64,000 bases of DNA from Microbacterium allomyrinae (GCF_020682705.1 NZ_JAGTTN010000005.1:186001-250000), one strand, 5' to 3'. Numbered from the stretch's first letter, positions 9,302 to 18,555 are shown. A program made the numbers and translations. The notes: a model not told the origin generated them from the letters alone.

Positions 9302-9340
9302 CGAAGCGGCCCCGGGCGCTTCGCATCCGGGGCCGCTTCG
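9302..9340. terminator. Bidirectional hairpin between the permease and kgd
   Basis: Perfect 14-bp arms CGAAGCGGCCCCGG / CCGGGGCCGCTTCG with an 11-nt loop, midway between convergent stops. There is no U-tract, as is usual in high-GC Actinobacteria. Confidence 0.7.
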
Positions 9341-9352
9341 AGACGTCGTCTC

Positions 9353-12300
9353 TCAGAGCGTGAGAGCCTGTCGCATGATGTCGGCCTGCTGCGCGGCGTG
9401 CACCTTGGGCGAACCGGTCGCGGTCGACGCTGCGGCATCGCGGGACACGCGACGGATCGTGCGTCCGTGCAGGTGCTTGACCACCTCGAGGGCGATGAAC
9501 GGCCAGGCCCCCTGGTTCTCGGGCTCGTCCTGCACCCACACCAGCTCGGCATCGGGGTACTGGTCGATGACGGCGTTGAGTTCGGTGATCGGCGCGGGAT
9601 AGTACTGCTCGAGCCGGACCAGGGCGATCTCGGGGTTGGGGTTCTTGTCGAGCTCTGCCTTCAGATCCCAGTGGATCTTGCCCGAATGCAGCAGCACGCG
9701 CTTGACAGCGGCCTTGTCGAGACCGCGGCCGTCGTCCAGCACAGGTTCGAACTTGCCCGTGAGCAGGTCCTCGACGGGGCTCGTCGCCCCGCGCAGACGC
9801 AGCATCGCCTTCGGTGTGAAGACGATCAGCGGTCGGCGCGGACGTGCGTAGGCCTGGCGGCGCAGCAGGTGGAAGTACGACGCGGGCGTCGACGGACGCG
9901 CGACGGTCATGTTGTCCTGCGCGCACATCTGCAGGTAGCGCTCGATACGGGCCGACGAGTGGTCGGGTCCCTGGCCCTCGTAGCCGTGGGGGAGGAGCAG
10001 CACGACACTCGACTGCTGGCCCCACTTCTGCTCGGCCGATGAGATGAACTCGTCGACGACGGACTGCGCGCCGTTGGCGAAGTCGCCGAACTGGCCCTCC
10101 CACAGCACGAGGGCGTCGGCGCGCTCGACCGAGTAGCCGTACTCGAACGCCATGGCCGCGTACTCGCTGAGCAGTGAATCGTAGACCCAGAACCGGCCCT
10201 GGTCGTCGCTCAGGTTCGCGAGCGGGATCCATTCCTGGCCGTTGGCCCGGTCGTGCAGCACCGAGTGGCGCTGCACGAACGTGCCGCGGCGCGAGTCCTG
10301 CCCGGCCAGGCGCACGTTCGTCTTCTCGAGCAGCAGGGATCCGAACGCGAGGAGCTCGCCGAACGCCCAGTCGATCGAGCCGCTGCGGCTCATGTCGAGG
10401 CGCTTGTCGAGCAGCTGCTGCAGCTTCGTGTGGACGGTGAAGCCCTCGGGCTTGTTCACGAAGGTGTCGCCGATGAGGTTCACGACCTCGCGTGACACCC
10501 CGGTCGTCTCGGGCTCGCCGACGGCGGGCTGGGCCGCGGCCTCGGTCGACACGACCGTCGAGGTGCCGGTCTCGGCCGCGTGGGTCTCGGCGAACGCGAT
10601 CTCGAGGCGGCTCTGGAAGTCCTGCTTGGCCTTCTCGTACTCCTCCTCGGTGATGTCGCCGCGACCGACCAGCGCCTCGGTGTACAGGCGTCTGACCGAA
10701 CGCTTCGCCTCGATGAGGTTCGTCATGAGCGGCTGCGTCATCGAGGGGTCGTCGCCCTCGTTGTGGCCGCGGCGGCGGTAGCAGACCAGGTCGATGACCA
10801 CGTCGCGGTGGAAGCGCTCGCGGTAGGCGAACGCGAGCTGCGCGACGCGCGTCACAGCCTCGGGGTCGTCGCCGTTCACGTGGAAGATCGGCGCCTGGAT
10901 CGTCTTGGCGACATCGGTCGCGTACACCGAGGAGCGCGCGTCGATGGGCGTGGTGGTGAAGCCCACCTGGTTGTTGACCACGACGTGGACCGTGCCGCCG
11001 GTGCGGAAGCCGCGCAGCTGCGACATCTGCAGCGTCTCGACCACCACGCCCTGCCCTGCGAACGCGGCGTCGCCGTGCACGAGGATCGGCAGCCACGAGA
11101 ACGTGCCGATGGGCTTGCGGTCCTGCTTGGCGCGCACGATGCCCTCGAGCACGCCGTCGACGGTCTCGAGATGCGACGGGTTGGCCGCGAGGTAGACCGG
11201 CAGCTCTTCGCCGCGATCCCCGATGAAGGTGCCCTCGGTGCCGAGGTGGTACTTGACGTCGCCCGACCCGCTCTTCGAGCCGATCGCGACGGAGCCCTCG
11301 AACTCGCGGAACACCTGGCCGTACGTCTTGCCGCCGATGTTCGTGAGCACGTTCAGCCGGCCGCGGTGGGCCATGCCGATCGCGGCGCCGTCGAGGCCTG
11401 CCTGGGCCGCGCCCTGCAGGATCTCGTCGAGCAGCGGGATGAGCGACTCGCCGCCTTCGAGGCTGAAGCGCTTCTGGCCGACGTACTTGGTCTGCAGGAA
11501 CGTCTCGAACGCCTCGGCCTGGTTCAGCTTGTCGAGGATGCGCAGCTGCTCGTCGTGTCCGGGCTTCTGATACTTGAGTTCGACGTTCGCCTGGAACCAC
11601 GAGCGCTGGCCGGGATCCTGGATGTGCATGTACTCGATGCCGATGGTGCGGCAGTACGAGTCGCGGAGCACGCCGAGGATGTCGCGCAGCTTCATGATGC
11701 GCTTGCCGCCGAAGCCGCCGGTCACGAACTCGCGGTCGAGATCCCAGAAGGTCAGACCGTGCTGCTCGATTTCGAGGTCGGGGTGCGTGCGCTGCACGTA
11801 TTCGAGCGGGTCGATGTCGGCCATGAGGTGGCCGCGCACGCGGAAGGAGTTGATGAGCTCCTGCACGCGCGCCTGCTTGTCGACGCGCTCGGCGAGGTCG
11901 ACATTGATGTCGGCGGCCCAGTGGATGGGCGCGTAGGGGATGCGCAGCGCGGCGAAGATGTCGTCGTAGAAGCCGCGCTGACCGATCAGCAGCTCGTGCA
12001 CCTTCTTGAGGAACTCGCCCGAGCCCGCACCCTGGATGACGCGGTGGTCGTACGTGCTCGTGAGGGTGATCGTCTTGCCGATCGCGAGCTCGTTGAGCGT
12101 CTTGTCGCTCGCGCCCTGGAACTCGGCCGGATACTCGAGAGCGCCGGCGCCGACGATGCAGCCCTGGCCCTTCATGAGACGCGGCACCGAGTGCACGGTG
12201 CCGATTCCGCCCGGGTTGGTGAGCGAGATCGTGGTGCCCTGGAAGTCCGCGGCGGTCAGCTTGTTGCCGCGAGCGCGCGAGATCAGGTCCTCATAGGTGG

Positions 12301-13063
12301 TGAGGTACTCGCTGAACGACAGCTGGTCGGCGCGCTTGATGCTCGGGACGAGGAGCGCGCGGGTGCCGTCGGGGCGGGGCAGGTCGATCGCGATGCCGAG
12401 GTTGATGTGCGCCGGAGCGACGACCGACGGCTTGCCGTCGATCTCGGCGTAGAACACGTTCTGGCTGGGGAACTCCTTGAGCGCCTGGATGATCGCCCAG
12501 CCGATCAGGTGCGTGAAGCTCACCTTGCCGCCCCGCGTGCGCGACATGTGGTTGTTGATCACGATCCGGTTGTCGATCATGAGTTTCGCCGGAACGGTGC
12601 GCACGCTCGTCGCGGTCGGAACCGTGAGCGAGTCGTCCATGTTCGCCGCGAGCGCTTTCGGCATGCCCTTGAGGACGGTGACCTTGTCTTCGCCGGGGCC
12701 ATCGGAGGAGGACGGCTCGACAGCGGGGGCCTGCGCCGGGATGGGCTGCGGTGCGGCGGGGCGCGCGGTCGTCCGGGCGACGGGCTGCGCGCCGATGATC
12801 GGGATCGGCGCCGTCACAGGACGAGGCTCTGCGACCGGCGGAGGCGTGGCCTCCGACACGGGAGCGCCGGGGGCGGAGGTCCCCGCGGGCGGTGCCCCTG
12901 TCGTGCCGGCGACGGGGTGGTAGGCCTCGAGGGTCGGCCACCACGCCTTGTCGACCGAGTTCCGGTCGATCTTGAACTGCTCGTACAGCTCGTCGACAAG
13001 CCACTCGTTGGCTCCGAACTCTCCTTCATTCGAAACCCCGAGGCCTGTCACCTGGCTCGACAC
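9353..13063 (-). CDS. kgd: Multifunctional 2-oxoglutarate decarboxylase/dehydrogenase E1 with succinyltransferase domain
   Basis: A 1236-residue TCA-cycle enzyme of the Kgd/OdhA type. Order of domains: short E1 N-terminal helix (ANEWLVDELYEQFK), a Pro/Ala linker, an E2 succinyltransferase catalytic domain without lipoyl domain (active-site TYDHRVIQGAGSGEF), then the thiamine-diphosphate E1 domain (GMAHRGRLNVLTNI, GDAAFAGQG, GDDPSMTQPLM) and C-terminal transketolase-like domain. The lipoyl group is expected from a separate E2. The GTG at 13063 gives the conserved start SSQVTGLGVSNEGEFG; the frame extends to 13228, but that would add 55 unconserved residues. Expected regulation by an FHA protein (GarA/OdhI) acts at the N-terminus; the family's Thr-Thr motif is not evident there. 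Confidence 0.95.
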   Translation of the reverse strand: MSSQVTGLGVSNEGEFGANEWLVDELYEQFKIDRNSVDKAWWPTLEAYHPVAGTTGAPPAGTSAPGAPVSEATPPPVAEPRPVTAPIPIIGAQPVARTTARPAAPQPIPAQAPAVEPSSSDGPGEDKVTVLKGMPKALAANMDDSLTVPTATSVRTVPAKLMIDNRIVINNHMSRTRGGKVSFTHLIGWAIIQALKEFPSQNVFYAEIDGKPSVVAPAHINLGIAIDLPRPDGTRALLVPSIKRADQLSFSEYLTTYEDLISRARGNKLTAADFQGTTISLTNPGGIGTVHSVPRLMKGQGCIVGAGALEYPAEFQGASDKTLNELAIGKTITLTSTYDHRVIQGAGSGEFLKKVHELLIGQRGFYDDIFAALRIPYAPIHWAADINVDLAERVDKQARVQELINSFRVRGHLMADIDPLEYVQRTHPDLEIEQHGLTFWDLDREFVTGGFGGKRIMKLRDILGVLRDSYCRTIGIEYMHIQDPGQRSWFQANVELKYQKPGHDEQLRILDKLNQAEAFETFLQTKYVGQKRFSLEGGESLIPLLDEILQGAAQAGLDGAAIGMAHRGRLNVLTNIGGKTYGQVFREFEGSVAIGSKSGSGDVKYHLGTEGTFIGDRGEELPVYLAANPSHLETVDGVLEGIVRAKQDRKPIGTFSWLPILVHGDAAFAGQGVVVETLQMSQLRGFRTGGTVHVVVNNQVGFTTTPIDARSSVYATDVAKTIQAPIFHVNGDDPEAVTRVAQLAFAYRERFHRDVVIDLVCYRRRGHNEGDDPSMTQPLMTNLIEAKRSVRRLYTEALVGRGDITEEEYEKAKQDFQSRLEIAFAETHAAETGTSTVVSTEAAAQPAVGEPETTGVSREVVNLIGDTFVNKPEGFTVHTKLQQLLDKRLDMSRSGSIDWAFGELLAFGSLLLEKTNVRLAGQDSRRGTFVQRHSVLHDRANGQEWIPLANLSDDQGRFWVYDSLLSEYAAMAFEYGYSVERADALVLWEGQFGDFANGAQSVVDEFISSAEQKWGQQSSVVLLLPHGYEGQGPDHSSARIERYLQMCAQDNMTVARPSTPASYFHLLRRQAYARPRRPLIVFTPKAMLRLRGATSPVEDLLTGKFEPVLDDGRGLDKAAVKRVLLHSGKIHWDLKAELDKNPNPEIALVRLEQYYPAPITELNAVIDQYPDAELVWVQDEPENQGAWPFIALEVVKHLHGRTIRRVSRDAAASTATGSPKVHAAQQADIMRQALTL

Positions 13064-13139
13064 GCTGAATCGCCTGCTTTCATCGGTGAAGTTCTGGGAC
13101 ACGGGCGCGGGCTGCTGAGGCCGACGCACGCACTTGTTA

Positions 13140-13145
13140 AGCGTA
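13140..13145 (-). promoter_or_regulatory. Candidate -10 of kgd
   Basis: The minus strand has TACGCT (GGGATACGCTTAAC context) about 77 nt before the kgd GTG, giving an mRNA leader of about 70 nt with an AGG-containing ribosome site before the GTG. Confidence 0.35.
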
Positions 13146-13228
13146 TCCCAGTCCATGTGCGCCGTTCCGGCCCCGCAGCACCGGGAAGCTGAAAGATCTC
13201 GCAGGATTATCTGCACAGGAACTGTCAC

Positions 13229-13234
13229 TACCCT
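13229..13234 (+). promoter_or_regulatory. -10 element of guaB1 (leaderless)
   Basis: TACCCT, then 8 nt, then ATG at 13243. The upstream in-frame TTG at 13234 overlaps the hexamer, so it is unlikely to be the start. Confidence 0.5.
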
Positions 13235-13242
13235 TGGCGGTC

Positions 13243-14700
13243 ATGGAGTTCTACGGCGAAACCCCCGACGTCGATCTGACCTATTCCGACGTCTTCCTCG
13301 TACCGCGTCGATCCGCGGTCACCAGCCGCCTCGATGTCGATCTGGCTCCGGGCGACGGCACGACGGCGACGATCCCGGTCGTCTCGGCCAACATGAACTC
13401 GGTCACCGGCGCACGTCTGGCCGCGACTCTCGCGCGCCGCGGCGGACTCGGGGTGCTCCCGCAGGACATGCCCCTGCAGGAGCTCGACGCCGCGATCCGC
13501 TGGGTCAAGGCGCAACCGGTGTCGTGGGACACCCCGCTCGTCCTTCCGCCCGACGCGACCGTGGCCGACGCCTCACGACTGCTCCCGGCGACCGACGGAC
13601 ACGGCATCGTGGTGGCGGATTCGTCGAGCGGTCGTGTCGACGTGGGCGACGTGCTCGGAGTCGTGCCCGCATCGCGTCTGGGCACCGCGCTTCCCGACGC
13701 CCGCCTGGGCGATCTCGCCCGCGGCCGCACCGCATCGGTCGACGCCGACGACATCGAGAGCGCCCGCCACGCGTTCGACGTGATCGTCGCCGCCGGAGCC
13801 GAGACCGTGTGCGTCCTGCAGCACGGGCACCTCGTCGGCACCCTCTCGCGCCGGAGCGCGCTGCGCTCCACCCTCTACAAGCCGGCCGTCGACGCATCCG
13901 GCAGGCTCATCGTCGCCGCCGCGATCGGCATCAACGGCGATGTCGCCGCCAAGGCGCGGGCGCTCGCCGGGGCCGGCGTCGACGTGCTCGTGGTCGACAC
14001 CGCCCACGGACACCAGGAGGGCATGCTCAGCGCACTGCGCGCAGTCGCCGACCTCGACCTCGGCATCCCGATCGCCGCCGGCAACATCGTCACGGCCGAA
14101 GGCGTCCACGATCTCGTGACCTCCGGCGCCTCGATCCTCAAGGTCGGGGTGGGCCCCGGCGCGATGTGCACCACGCGAATGATGACCGCGGTCGGGCGCC
14201 CGCAGTTCTCCGCCGTGCTCGAGACCGCCGACGCCGCACGTGTGATGGGTGCTCACGTGTGGGCGGACGGCGGAGTGCGCTACCCGCGTGACGTGGCGCT
14301 GGCACTGGCGGCGGGCGCGGCATCCGTCATGATCGGCTCGTGGTTCGCGGGGACCATCGAGGCACCCGGCGAGCTGCAGGTCGACGCGTCGGGCCGCGCG
14401 CACAAGGAGTCGTGGGGCATGGCCTCGACCAAGGCCGTGCACGAGCGCTTCGGCCGACTGGACCCGTACGAACTCGCGCGCAAAGAGCTCTTCGCCGAGG
14501 GCATCTCGTCGTCCAGGATCTACCTCGACCCGCTGCGCCCGGGGCTGGAGGATCTGCTCGACATGATCACTTCCGGCGTCCGCTCGTCGTTCACCTACGC
14601 CGGCGCGTCGTCGGTCACCGACTTCCACGAGCGCGCGCGGGTGGGCCTGCAGTCCGCCGCGGGGTATGAAGAGGGCAAGGCACTCCCCGTCAGCTGGTAG
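13243..14700 (+). CDS. guaB1: GuaB1-type IMP dehydrogenase paralogue, probably GMP reductase
   Basis: A 485-residue TIM-barrel protein of the IMPDH/GMPR superfamily. N-terminal barrel part includes TYSDVFLVPRRS and PVVSANMNSVTG, then a CBS pair (about 95-215), then VDTAHGHQEGM, IAAGNIVTAEGV and the catalytic loop VGPGAMCTTRMMT, whose cysteine is the IMPDH/GMPR nucleophile. In mycobacteria GuaB1 has been shown to act as a CBS-regulated GMP reductase rather than IMPDH; assignment of that activity here is by family. The true GuaB is not in this window. Confidence 0.88.
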   Translation: MEFYGETPDVDLTYSDVFLVPRRSAVTSRLDVDLAPGDGTTATIPVVSANMNSVTGARLAATLARRGGLGVLPQDMPLQELDAAIRWVKAQPVSWDTPLVLPPDATVADASRLLPATDGHGIVVADSSSGRVDVGDVLGVVPASRLGTALPDARLGDLARGRTASVDADDIESARHAFDVIVAAGAETVCVLQHGHLVGTLSRRSALRSTLYKPAVDASGRLIVAAAIGINGDVAAKARALAGAGVDVLVVDTAHGHQEGMLSALRAVADLDLGIPIAAGNIVTAEGVHDLVTSGASILKVGVGPGAMCTTRMMTAVGRPQFSAVLETADAARVMGAHVWADGGVRYPRDVALALAAGAASVMIGSWFAGTIEAPGELQVDASGRAHKESWGMASTKAVHERFGRLDPYELARKELFAEGISSSRIYLDPLRPGLEDLLDMITSGVRSSFTYAGASSVTDFHERARVGLQSAAGYEEGKALPVSW

Positions 14701-14708
14701 TCGGTGCG

Positions 14709-14730
14709 GGATGCCGCGCCCGGAGCATCC
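14709..14730 (+). terminator. Weak hairpin after guaB1
   Basis: GGATGC / GCATCC arms with a 10-nt loop, starting 8 nt after the guaB1 stop. Only six base pairs, so low confidence. Confidence 0.25.
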
Positions 14731-14773
14731 GAATTCGCGGCCGTCACCGCAGAACCGGCCGACGGGCCTGCCG

Positions 14774-14779
14774 TAGACT
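14774..14779 (+). promoter_or_regulatory. -10 element of the leader ORF and CorC operon
   Basis: TAGACT ending 10 nt before the leader ATG at 14790, so transcription should begin within a few bases of that ATG. Confidence 0.55.
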
Positions 14780-14789
14780 TGTCGGCACG

Positions 14790-14861
14790 ATGGACGACCC
14801 TCCTCCTTGTAGACCCTCGCCCCACCGACCCGCCTCCCGTTCGATCGGGGGTGATGCGTGA
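14790..14861 (+). CDS. Proline-rich leader peptide ORF upstream of the CorC pair
   Basis: A 23-codon ORF encoding MDDPPPCRPSPHRPASRSIG then GDA. It begins almost at the predicted transcription start and ends with TGA at 14859-14861, overlapping the first base of the corC ATG (TGATG). Six of 23 residues are proline, including three consecutive CCT codons. It is too short for homology support; evidence is the position relative to the promoter, the stop/start overlap and the hairpin it covers. Proline-codon leaders control several Mg2+ transporter genes in enterobacteria; the downstream genes here belong to a Mg2+-linked family. Confidence 0.45.
   Translation: MDDPPPCRPSPHRPASRSIGGDA
14834..14851 (+). 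promoter_or_regulatory. Hairpin sequestering the corC ribosome-binding site
   Basis: CTCCCG (14834-14839) can pair with CGGGGG (14846-14851) around a UUCGAU loop, including one U-G pair. The 3' arm is the G-rich ribosome site 9 nt before the corC ATG. Ribosomes on the leader ORF would run through and open it. Confidence 0.4.
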
Positions 14862-16192
14862 TGGAATACGTCATGTTGGGCGTGGGGCTCCTGCTCACAA
14901 TCGGCACCGGTCTGTTCGTCGCCAGCGAGTTCGCTCTCGTGAACCTGGACCGCGCCGACCTCGAAGCCCGCCGCGATGCCGGCGAAACCCGCTTGTCGCT
15001 GACGATCAGCGCGCTGAGGATCACCTCCACGCATCTGTCCAGCGCTCAGCTCGGCATCACGCTGACGACGCTGCTCACCGGTTACACGATGGAGCCGGCG
15101 ATCTCGAGCCTGCTCAGGCCCGTCTTCACAGCGTGGGGCCTGCCCGCCGGGCTCGTGAGTCCGCTCGCCGTCATCATCGCCGTCTCTCTGGCGACCGTGT
15201 TCTCGATGATCCTCGGCGAGCTCGTCCCGAAGAACTTCGCCCTCGCGATCCCGCGCCAGACCGCCAAGCTCGTCATGCCGTTCCAAGTCGCCTTCACCAC
15301 CGTGTTCCGCCCCGCGATCGTCGTCCTCAACGGCAGTGCGAACGGCGTCCTGCGCGCGGTCGGCATCGAGCCCAAGGAAGAGCTGTCGGGTGCGCGCACG
15401 GCCGAGGAGCTCTCGAGTCTGGTGCGCCGCTCGGCGAGCGCGGGCGTTCTCGAGGAAGACACCGCGTCGCTCCTGGATCGCAGCCTCACCTTCGCGCGGC
15501 TGAGCGCGGCCGATGTCATGACCCCGCGGCCGAGCGTCCACGCGATCGCCGAGGACGACTCCGCCGAGGACGTCATCCAGCTCGCCCGCCGGACCGGGCA
15601 CAGCCGCTTCCCGGTGTACGGGGAGTCGATGGATGACATCACCGGCATCGTGCACCTGAAGGCCGCCGTCGGCGTCCCGCGCGATCGGCGCGCAGACGTT
15701 CCCGCCGCGGCGCTCGCCACCGAGCCGGTGCGCTTCCCCGAGGCGGTCCACCTCGACGTGCTGGTGGCGGAGCTCCGCGCGCGCGGCTACCAGATGGCGA
15801 TCGTCGTCGACGAGTACGGCGGCACGGCCGGCGTCGTCACCCTCGAAGACCTCGTGGAAGAGATCGTCGGCGAGGTGCTCGACGAGCACGACCGTCGCCG
15901 CGCCGGAATCGTGCGCGTCGGGGACGCAGTGATCTTCCCCGCAGAACTGCGACCCGACGAAGTGCGCGATCGCACCGGCATCCGCATTCCCGAAGGGGAC
16001 GTCTACGACACCGTCGGGGGATTCATCATGAGCGTGCTCGAACGCATCCCCGCCGTCGGCGACGCCGTCGAGATCGAGGACGGCACGATCGATGTCCAGC
16101 GCATGGACGGCCGGCGCGTCGATCGGGTGCGCTTCACCCCCGCGCCGATGCCGCACGATCCGGACGCGACGCAGGGGGGTGAGCGTCGATGA
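14861..16192 (+). CDS. CNNM/CorC (hemolysin C) family membrane protein with CBS domains, first copy
   Basis: A 443-residue protein: N-terminal DUF21 domain with about four membrane helices ([49 protein letters not shown]), then a CBS pair (about 205-335, [47 protein letters not shown]) and a C-terminal CorC/HlyC domain ([19 protein letters not shown]). Members act in Mg2+/Co2+ efflux or transport (CNNM, MpfA, YhdP). The ATG at 14861 is preferred to the adjacent GTG at 14858. The stop overlaps the second copy by 4 bp. Confidence 0.9.
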   Translation: MEYVMLGVGLLLTIGTGLFVASEFALVNLDRADLEARRDAGETRLSLTISALRITSTHLSSAQLGITLTTLLTGYTMEPAISSLLRPVFTAWGLPAGLVSPLAVIIAVSLATVFSMILGELVPKNFALAIPRQTAKLVMPFQVAFTTVFRPAIVVLNGSANGVLRAVGIEPKEELSGARTAEELSSLVRRSASAGVLEEDTASLLDRSLTFARLSAADVMTPRPSVHAIAEDDSAEDVIQLARRTGHSRFPVYGESMDDITGIVHLKAAVGVPRDRRADVPAAALATEPVRFPEAVHLDVLVAELRARGYQMAIVVDEYGGTAGVVTLEDLVEEIVGEVLDEHDRRRAGIVRVGDAVIFPAELRPDEVRDRTGIRIPEGDVYDTVGGFIMSVLERIPAVGDAVEIEDGTIDVQRMDGRRVDRVRFTPAPMPHDPDATQGGERR

Positions 16193-17247
16193 GCGACTGG
16201 GCCGGAATCGCATGGCTGGTCGTCCTGCTGATCGTCAACGCCTTCTTCGTCGGTGCGGAGTTCGCCGTCATCTCGGCCCGACGCTCGCAGATCGAGCCGC
16301 TGGCCGAGAAGGGATCGCGTTCGGCGAAGACCGCTCTGTATGCGATGGAGCACGCGACGCTCATGCTGGCCACCAGCCAGCTCGGCATCACGATCTGCTC
16401 GCTGCTGATCCTGAACGTGTCGGAACCGGCCATCCACCACCTTCTCGCCGAGCCGCTCGGTCTCACCGGCTGGTCGGAGGGCGCCGTCGATGCGATCGCC
16501 TTCGTGGTCGCGCTGCTCGTGGTGTCGTACCTGCATGTCGTGTTCGGCGAGATGGTCCCCAAGAACCTCGCGTTCTCGGTGCCCGACCGCGCCGTACTCA
16601 TGCTCGCGACCCCGCTGGTGTGGGTGTCGAAGGTCTTCCACCCGGTGATCGTGACCCTGAACTGGATCTCCAACCACATCGTGCGCCTGTTCCGCGTCGA
16701 GCCGAAAGATGAGGCAGCCTCCACCTTCACGCTCGAGGAGGTCGCCACGATCGTGAACCAATCGCGCATCGAGGGCGTCCTCGACGACGCGGCCGGCACC
16801 GTCACCGCGGCGGTCGAGTTCACCGACAAGAAGGTCACCGACATCGCGGTGCCACTGTCGGATCTGGTCACCCTCCCCGAGACCACGACTCCCGACGAGA
16901 TCGAGCGCGCGGTCGCCAAGCACGGCTTCTCGCGCTACGTGATCGTCGACGACGCCGGGCTGCCGCTCGGATACGTGCATCTCAAAGACATCCTGCGAGC
17001 GGCGGAAGGACCGGATGCCCAGGCCGACGTCGCGCGTGCGATCCCGACCAAGCGCATCCATCACATGGTGCCGGTACTGGAATCCACCGACCTCGAGGAC
17101 GCGCTCGCGGTGATGCGCCGCGCGGGCAGGCACCTCGCCCAGGTGCGCAACACCGATGGTGAAGTCACCGCCGTGCTCTTCCTCGAGGACATCATCGAAG
17201 AGCTGATCGGAGAGGTGCAGGACGCGACGCGTCGCCGCGGCTACTGA
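16189..17247 (+). CDS. CNNM/CorC family membrane protein with CBS domains, second copy
   Basis: A 352-residue paralogue of the gene before it: DUF21 domain (FVGAEFAVISARRSQIEPLA; TSQLGITICSLL; FGEMVPKNLAFS) and a CBS pair (about 205-335). It lacks the C-terminal CorC/HlyC domain that the first copy has, and ends after LFLEDIIEELIGEVQDATRR. The ATG overlaps the upstream stop (ATGA), so both are made together. Tandem long/short CNNM pairs are frequent in Actinobacteria and may form a heterodimer; that is inference. Confidence 0.9.
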   Translation: MSDWAGIAWLVVLLIVNAFFVGAEFAVISARRSQIEPLAEKGSRSAKTALYAMEHATLMLATSQLGITICSLLILNVSEPAIHHLLAEPLGLTGWSEGAVDAIAFVVALLVVSYLHVVFGEMVPKNLAFSVPDRAVLMLATPLVWVSKVFHPVIVTLNWISNHIVRLFRVEPKDEAASTFTLEEVATIVNQSRIEGVLDDAAGTVTAAVEFTDKKVTDIAVPLSDLVTLPETTTPDEIERAVAKHGFSRYVIVDDAGLPLGYVHLKDILRAAEGPDAQADVARAIPTKRIHHMVPVLESTDLEDALAVMRRAGRHLAQVRNTDGEVTAVLFLEDIIEELIGEVQDATRRRGY

Positions 17248-17266
17248 GCGCGGGCGCGCCGCCCTC

Positions 17267-17328
17267 CGGCTGCAGTTTCCTGTTGCGGCGCCCCAGATCT
17301 GCGCCGCCGCAGCAGGATTCTGCAGCCG
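17267..17328. terminator. Large imperfect palindrome between convergent genes
   Basis: Left arm 17267-17291 (CGGCTGCAG, CCTG, TGCGGCGC) and right arm 17301-17328 (GCGCCGCCGCAG, CAGG, CTGCAGCCG) pair with three mismatches and a 3-nt bulge around a 9-nt loop. It lies between the convergent stops of the second corC and the OYE gene, so a bidirectional terminator is the simplest role. Arms of about 25 nt are long for that; see findings. It is followed at 17351-17376 by a short GGGCGCC tandem repeat. Confidence 0.6.
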
Positions 17329-17390
17329 CACCGAACTCACAGTCGGACGAGGGGCGCCGGGCGCCGGGCGCCGGGCCGGCAGGCGTCGGG

Positions 17391-18458
17391 TCAGACGCGC
17401 CGTGCGCGGACGTACTGCACGGGCCAGTAGTCGATGTCGGCGCCGAGCTCGGCGGCGGCACGCAGGCCGAAGTGGGGGTCACGCAGCCACTCGCGTGCGG
17501 CCATGACCACGTCGGCATCGCCGGCGGTGAGCACCCGCTCGGCATGCGCGGCGTCGTCGATCATGCCGACCGCGCTCACCGGGACGCCGGCGTCGCGGCG
17601 GACCTGTGCGGCGAGGGCGACCTGGTATCCGGGGCCGGTGGTGACGCGCTGATGTGCGACGAGACCGCCGCTGGAGATGTCGAAGAAGTCGGCGCCGCGC
17701 TCCGCGGCCCAGCCCGCAACCGTCGCGGTCTGGGCGGCATCCCACCCGCCGTCCGCCCAATCGGTCGCCGAGAACCGCACCAGCAGCGGCACTCCGGGCG
17801 CGGCATCCGCCACTGCCGTCACGACGCGCAGCAGCAGGCGCGCGCGGTTCTCGAGCGATCCGCCGTACTCGTCGTCGCGGGCGTTCGAGAGCGGCGAGAG
17901 GAACTGGTGCAGAAGATAGCCGTGCGCGGCGTGGATCTCGAGCACCTGGAAACCGGCCGCGACGGCGCGGCGCGCGGCCGCGGCGAAGTCGCCGACGACC
18001 CGGTCGATGCCGTCCGCGTCGAGGGCGACCGGCTGGGCATAGCCGTCGAAGGCGATCGCCGACGGCGCCGCGGTGCGCCATCCGCCGTCAGCCGCCGTCA
18101 CCGACCCGCGTCGGCCCGAGAAGGGCGACCACGTCGAGGCCTTCCGGCCCGCGTGGGCCAGCTGCACCGCGGCCACCGCGCCACGACCGCGGATGGCGGC
18201 CACGATCGGAGCCCAGGCGTCGCGCTGCCCGTCGTTCCACAGACCTGTGTCCTCGGGCGAGATGCGCCCCTCGGGCGACACCGCGGTGGCTTCGGCGATC
18301 ACGAGCCCGGCGCCCCCCGACGCGAACTGCGCGAGGTGGGTGTGGTGCCATTCCTGCGGCACGCCGTCGACGGCGCTGTACTGGCACATCGGGGCCACCC
18401 ACAGACGGTTGCGCACCGAGATGTCGCGGAGGGTCAGGGGACTGAACAGACGGGTCAC
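17391..18458 (-). CDS. NADH:flavin oxidoreductase / Old Yellow Enzyme (YqjM-like)
   Basis: A 355-residue FMN TIM-barrel ene-reductase. Visible motifs: RLFSPLTLRDISVRNRLWVAPMCQYSA at the N-terminus (the MCQYSA cysteine is characteristic of YqjM-type OYEs), EWHHTHLAQFASGGAGLVI, AVQLAHAGRKAS, the catalytic HAAHGYLLHQFLSPLSN and C-terminal ADVVMAAREWLRDP. It reduces activated C=C bonds with NAD(P)H; the physiological substrate is unknown. The GTG at 18458 has an AAGGAC ribosome site; a longer in-frame extension to 18758 is low-complexity and overlaps nnrD. Confidence 0.92.
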   Translation of the reverse strand: MTRLFSPLTLRDISVRNRLWVAPMCQYSAVDGVPQEWHHTHLAQFASGGAGLVIAEATAVSPEGRISPEDTGLWNDGQRDAWAPIVAAIRGRGAVAAVQLAHAGRKASTWSPFSGRRGSVTAADGGWRTAAPSAIAFDGYAQPVALDADGIDRVVGDFAAAARRAVAAGFQVLEIHAAHGYLLHQFLSPLSNARDDEYGGSLENRARLLLRVVTAVADAAPGVPLLVRFSATDWADGGWDAAQTATVAGWAAERGADFFDISSGGLVAHQRVTTGPGYQVALAAQVRRDAGVPVSAVGMIDDAAHAERVLTAGDADVVMAAREWLRDPHFGLRAAAELGADIDYWPVQYVRARRV

Positions 18459-18555
18459 GGGTGTCCTTCGCGGTCGGTGCGTGATGCAGGCGGGTTGCGG
18501 GTGTGGGCGCGATCGCGACGAGACGCGACAGCGCCCACGATCCCGCGTGCCCCAG

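Noticed and set aside
10580..13192. 870-codon open frame on the + strand, opposite kgd
   Set aside because: A mirror frame of the strongly conserved kgd gene; composition reflects codon-position GC bias rather than a protein.
17341..17390. GGGCGCC tandem repeats as an array of interest
   Set aside because: Three 7-bp units of pure GC are common in this genome's composition and show no unique spacer structure, so they are not a CRISPR or functional array.
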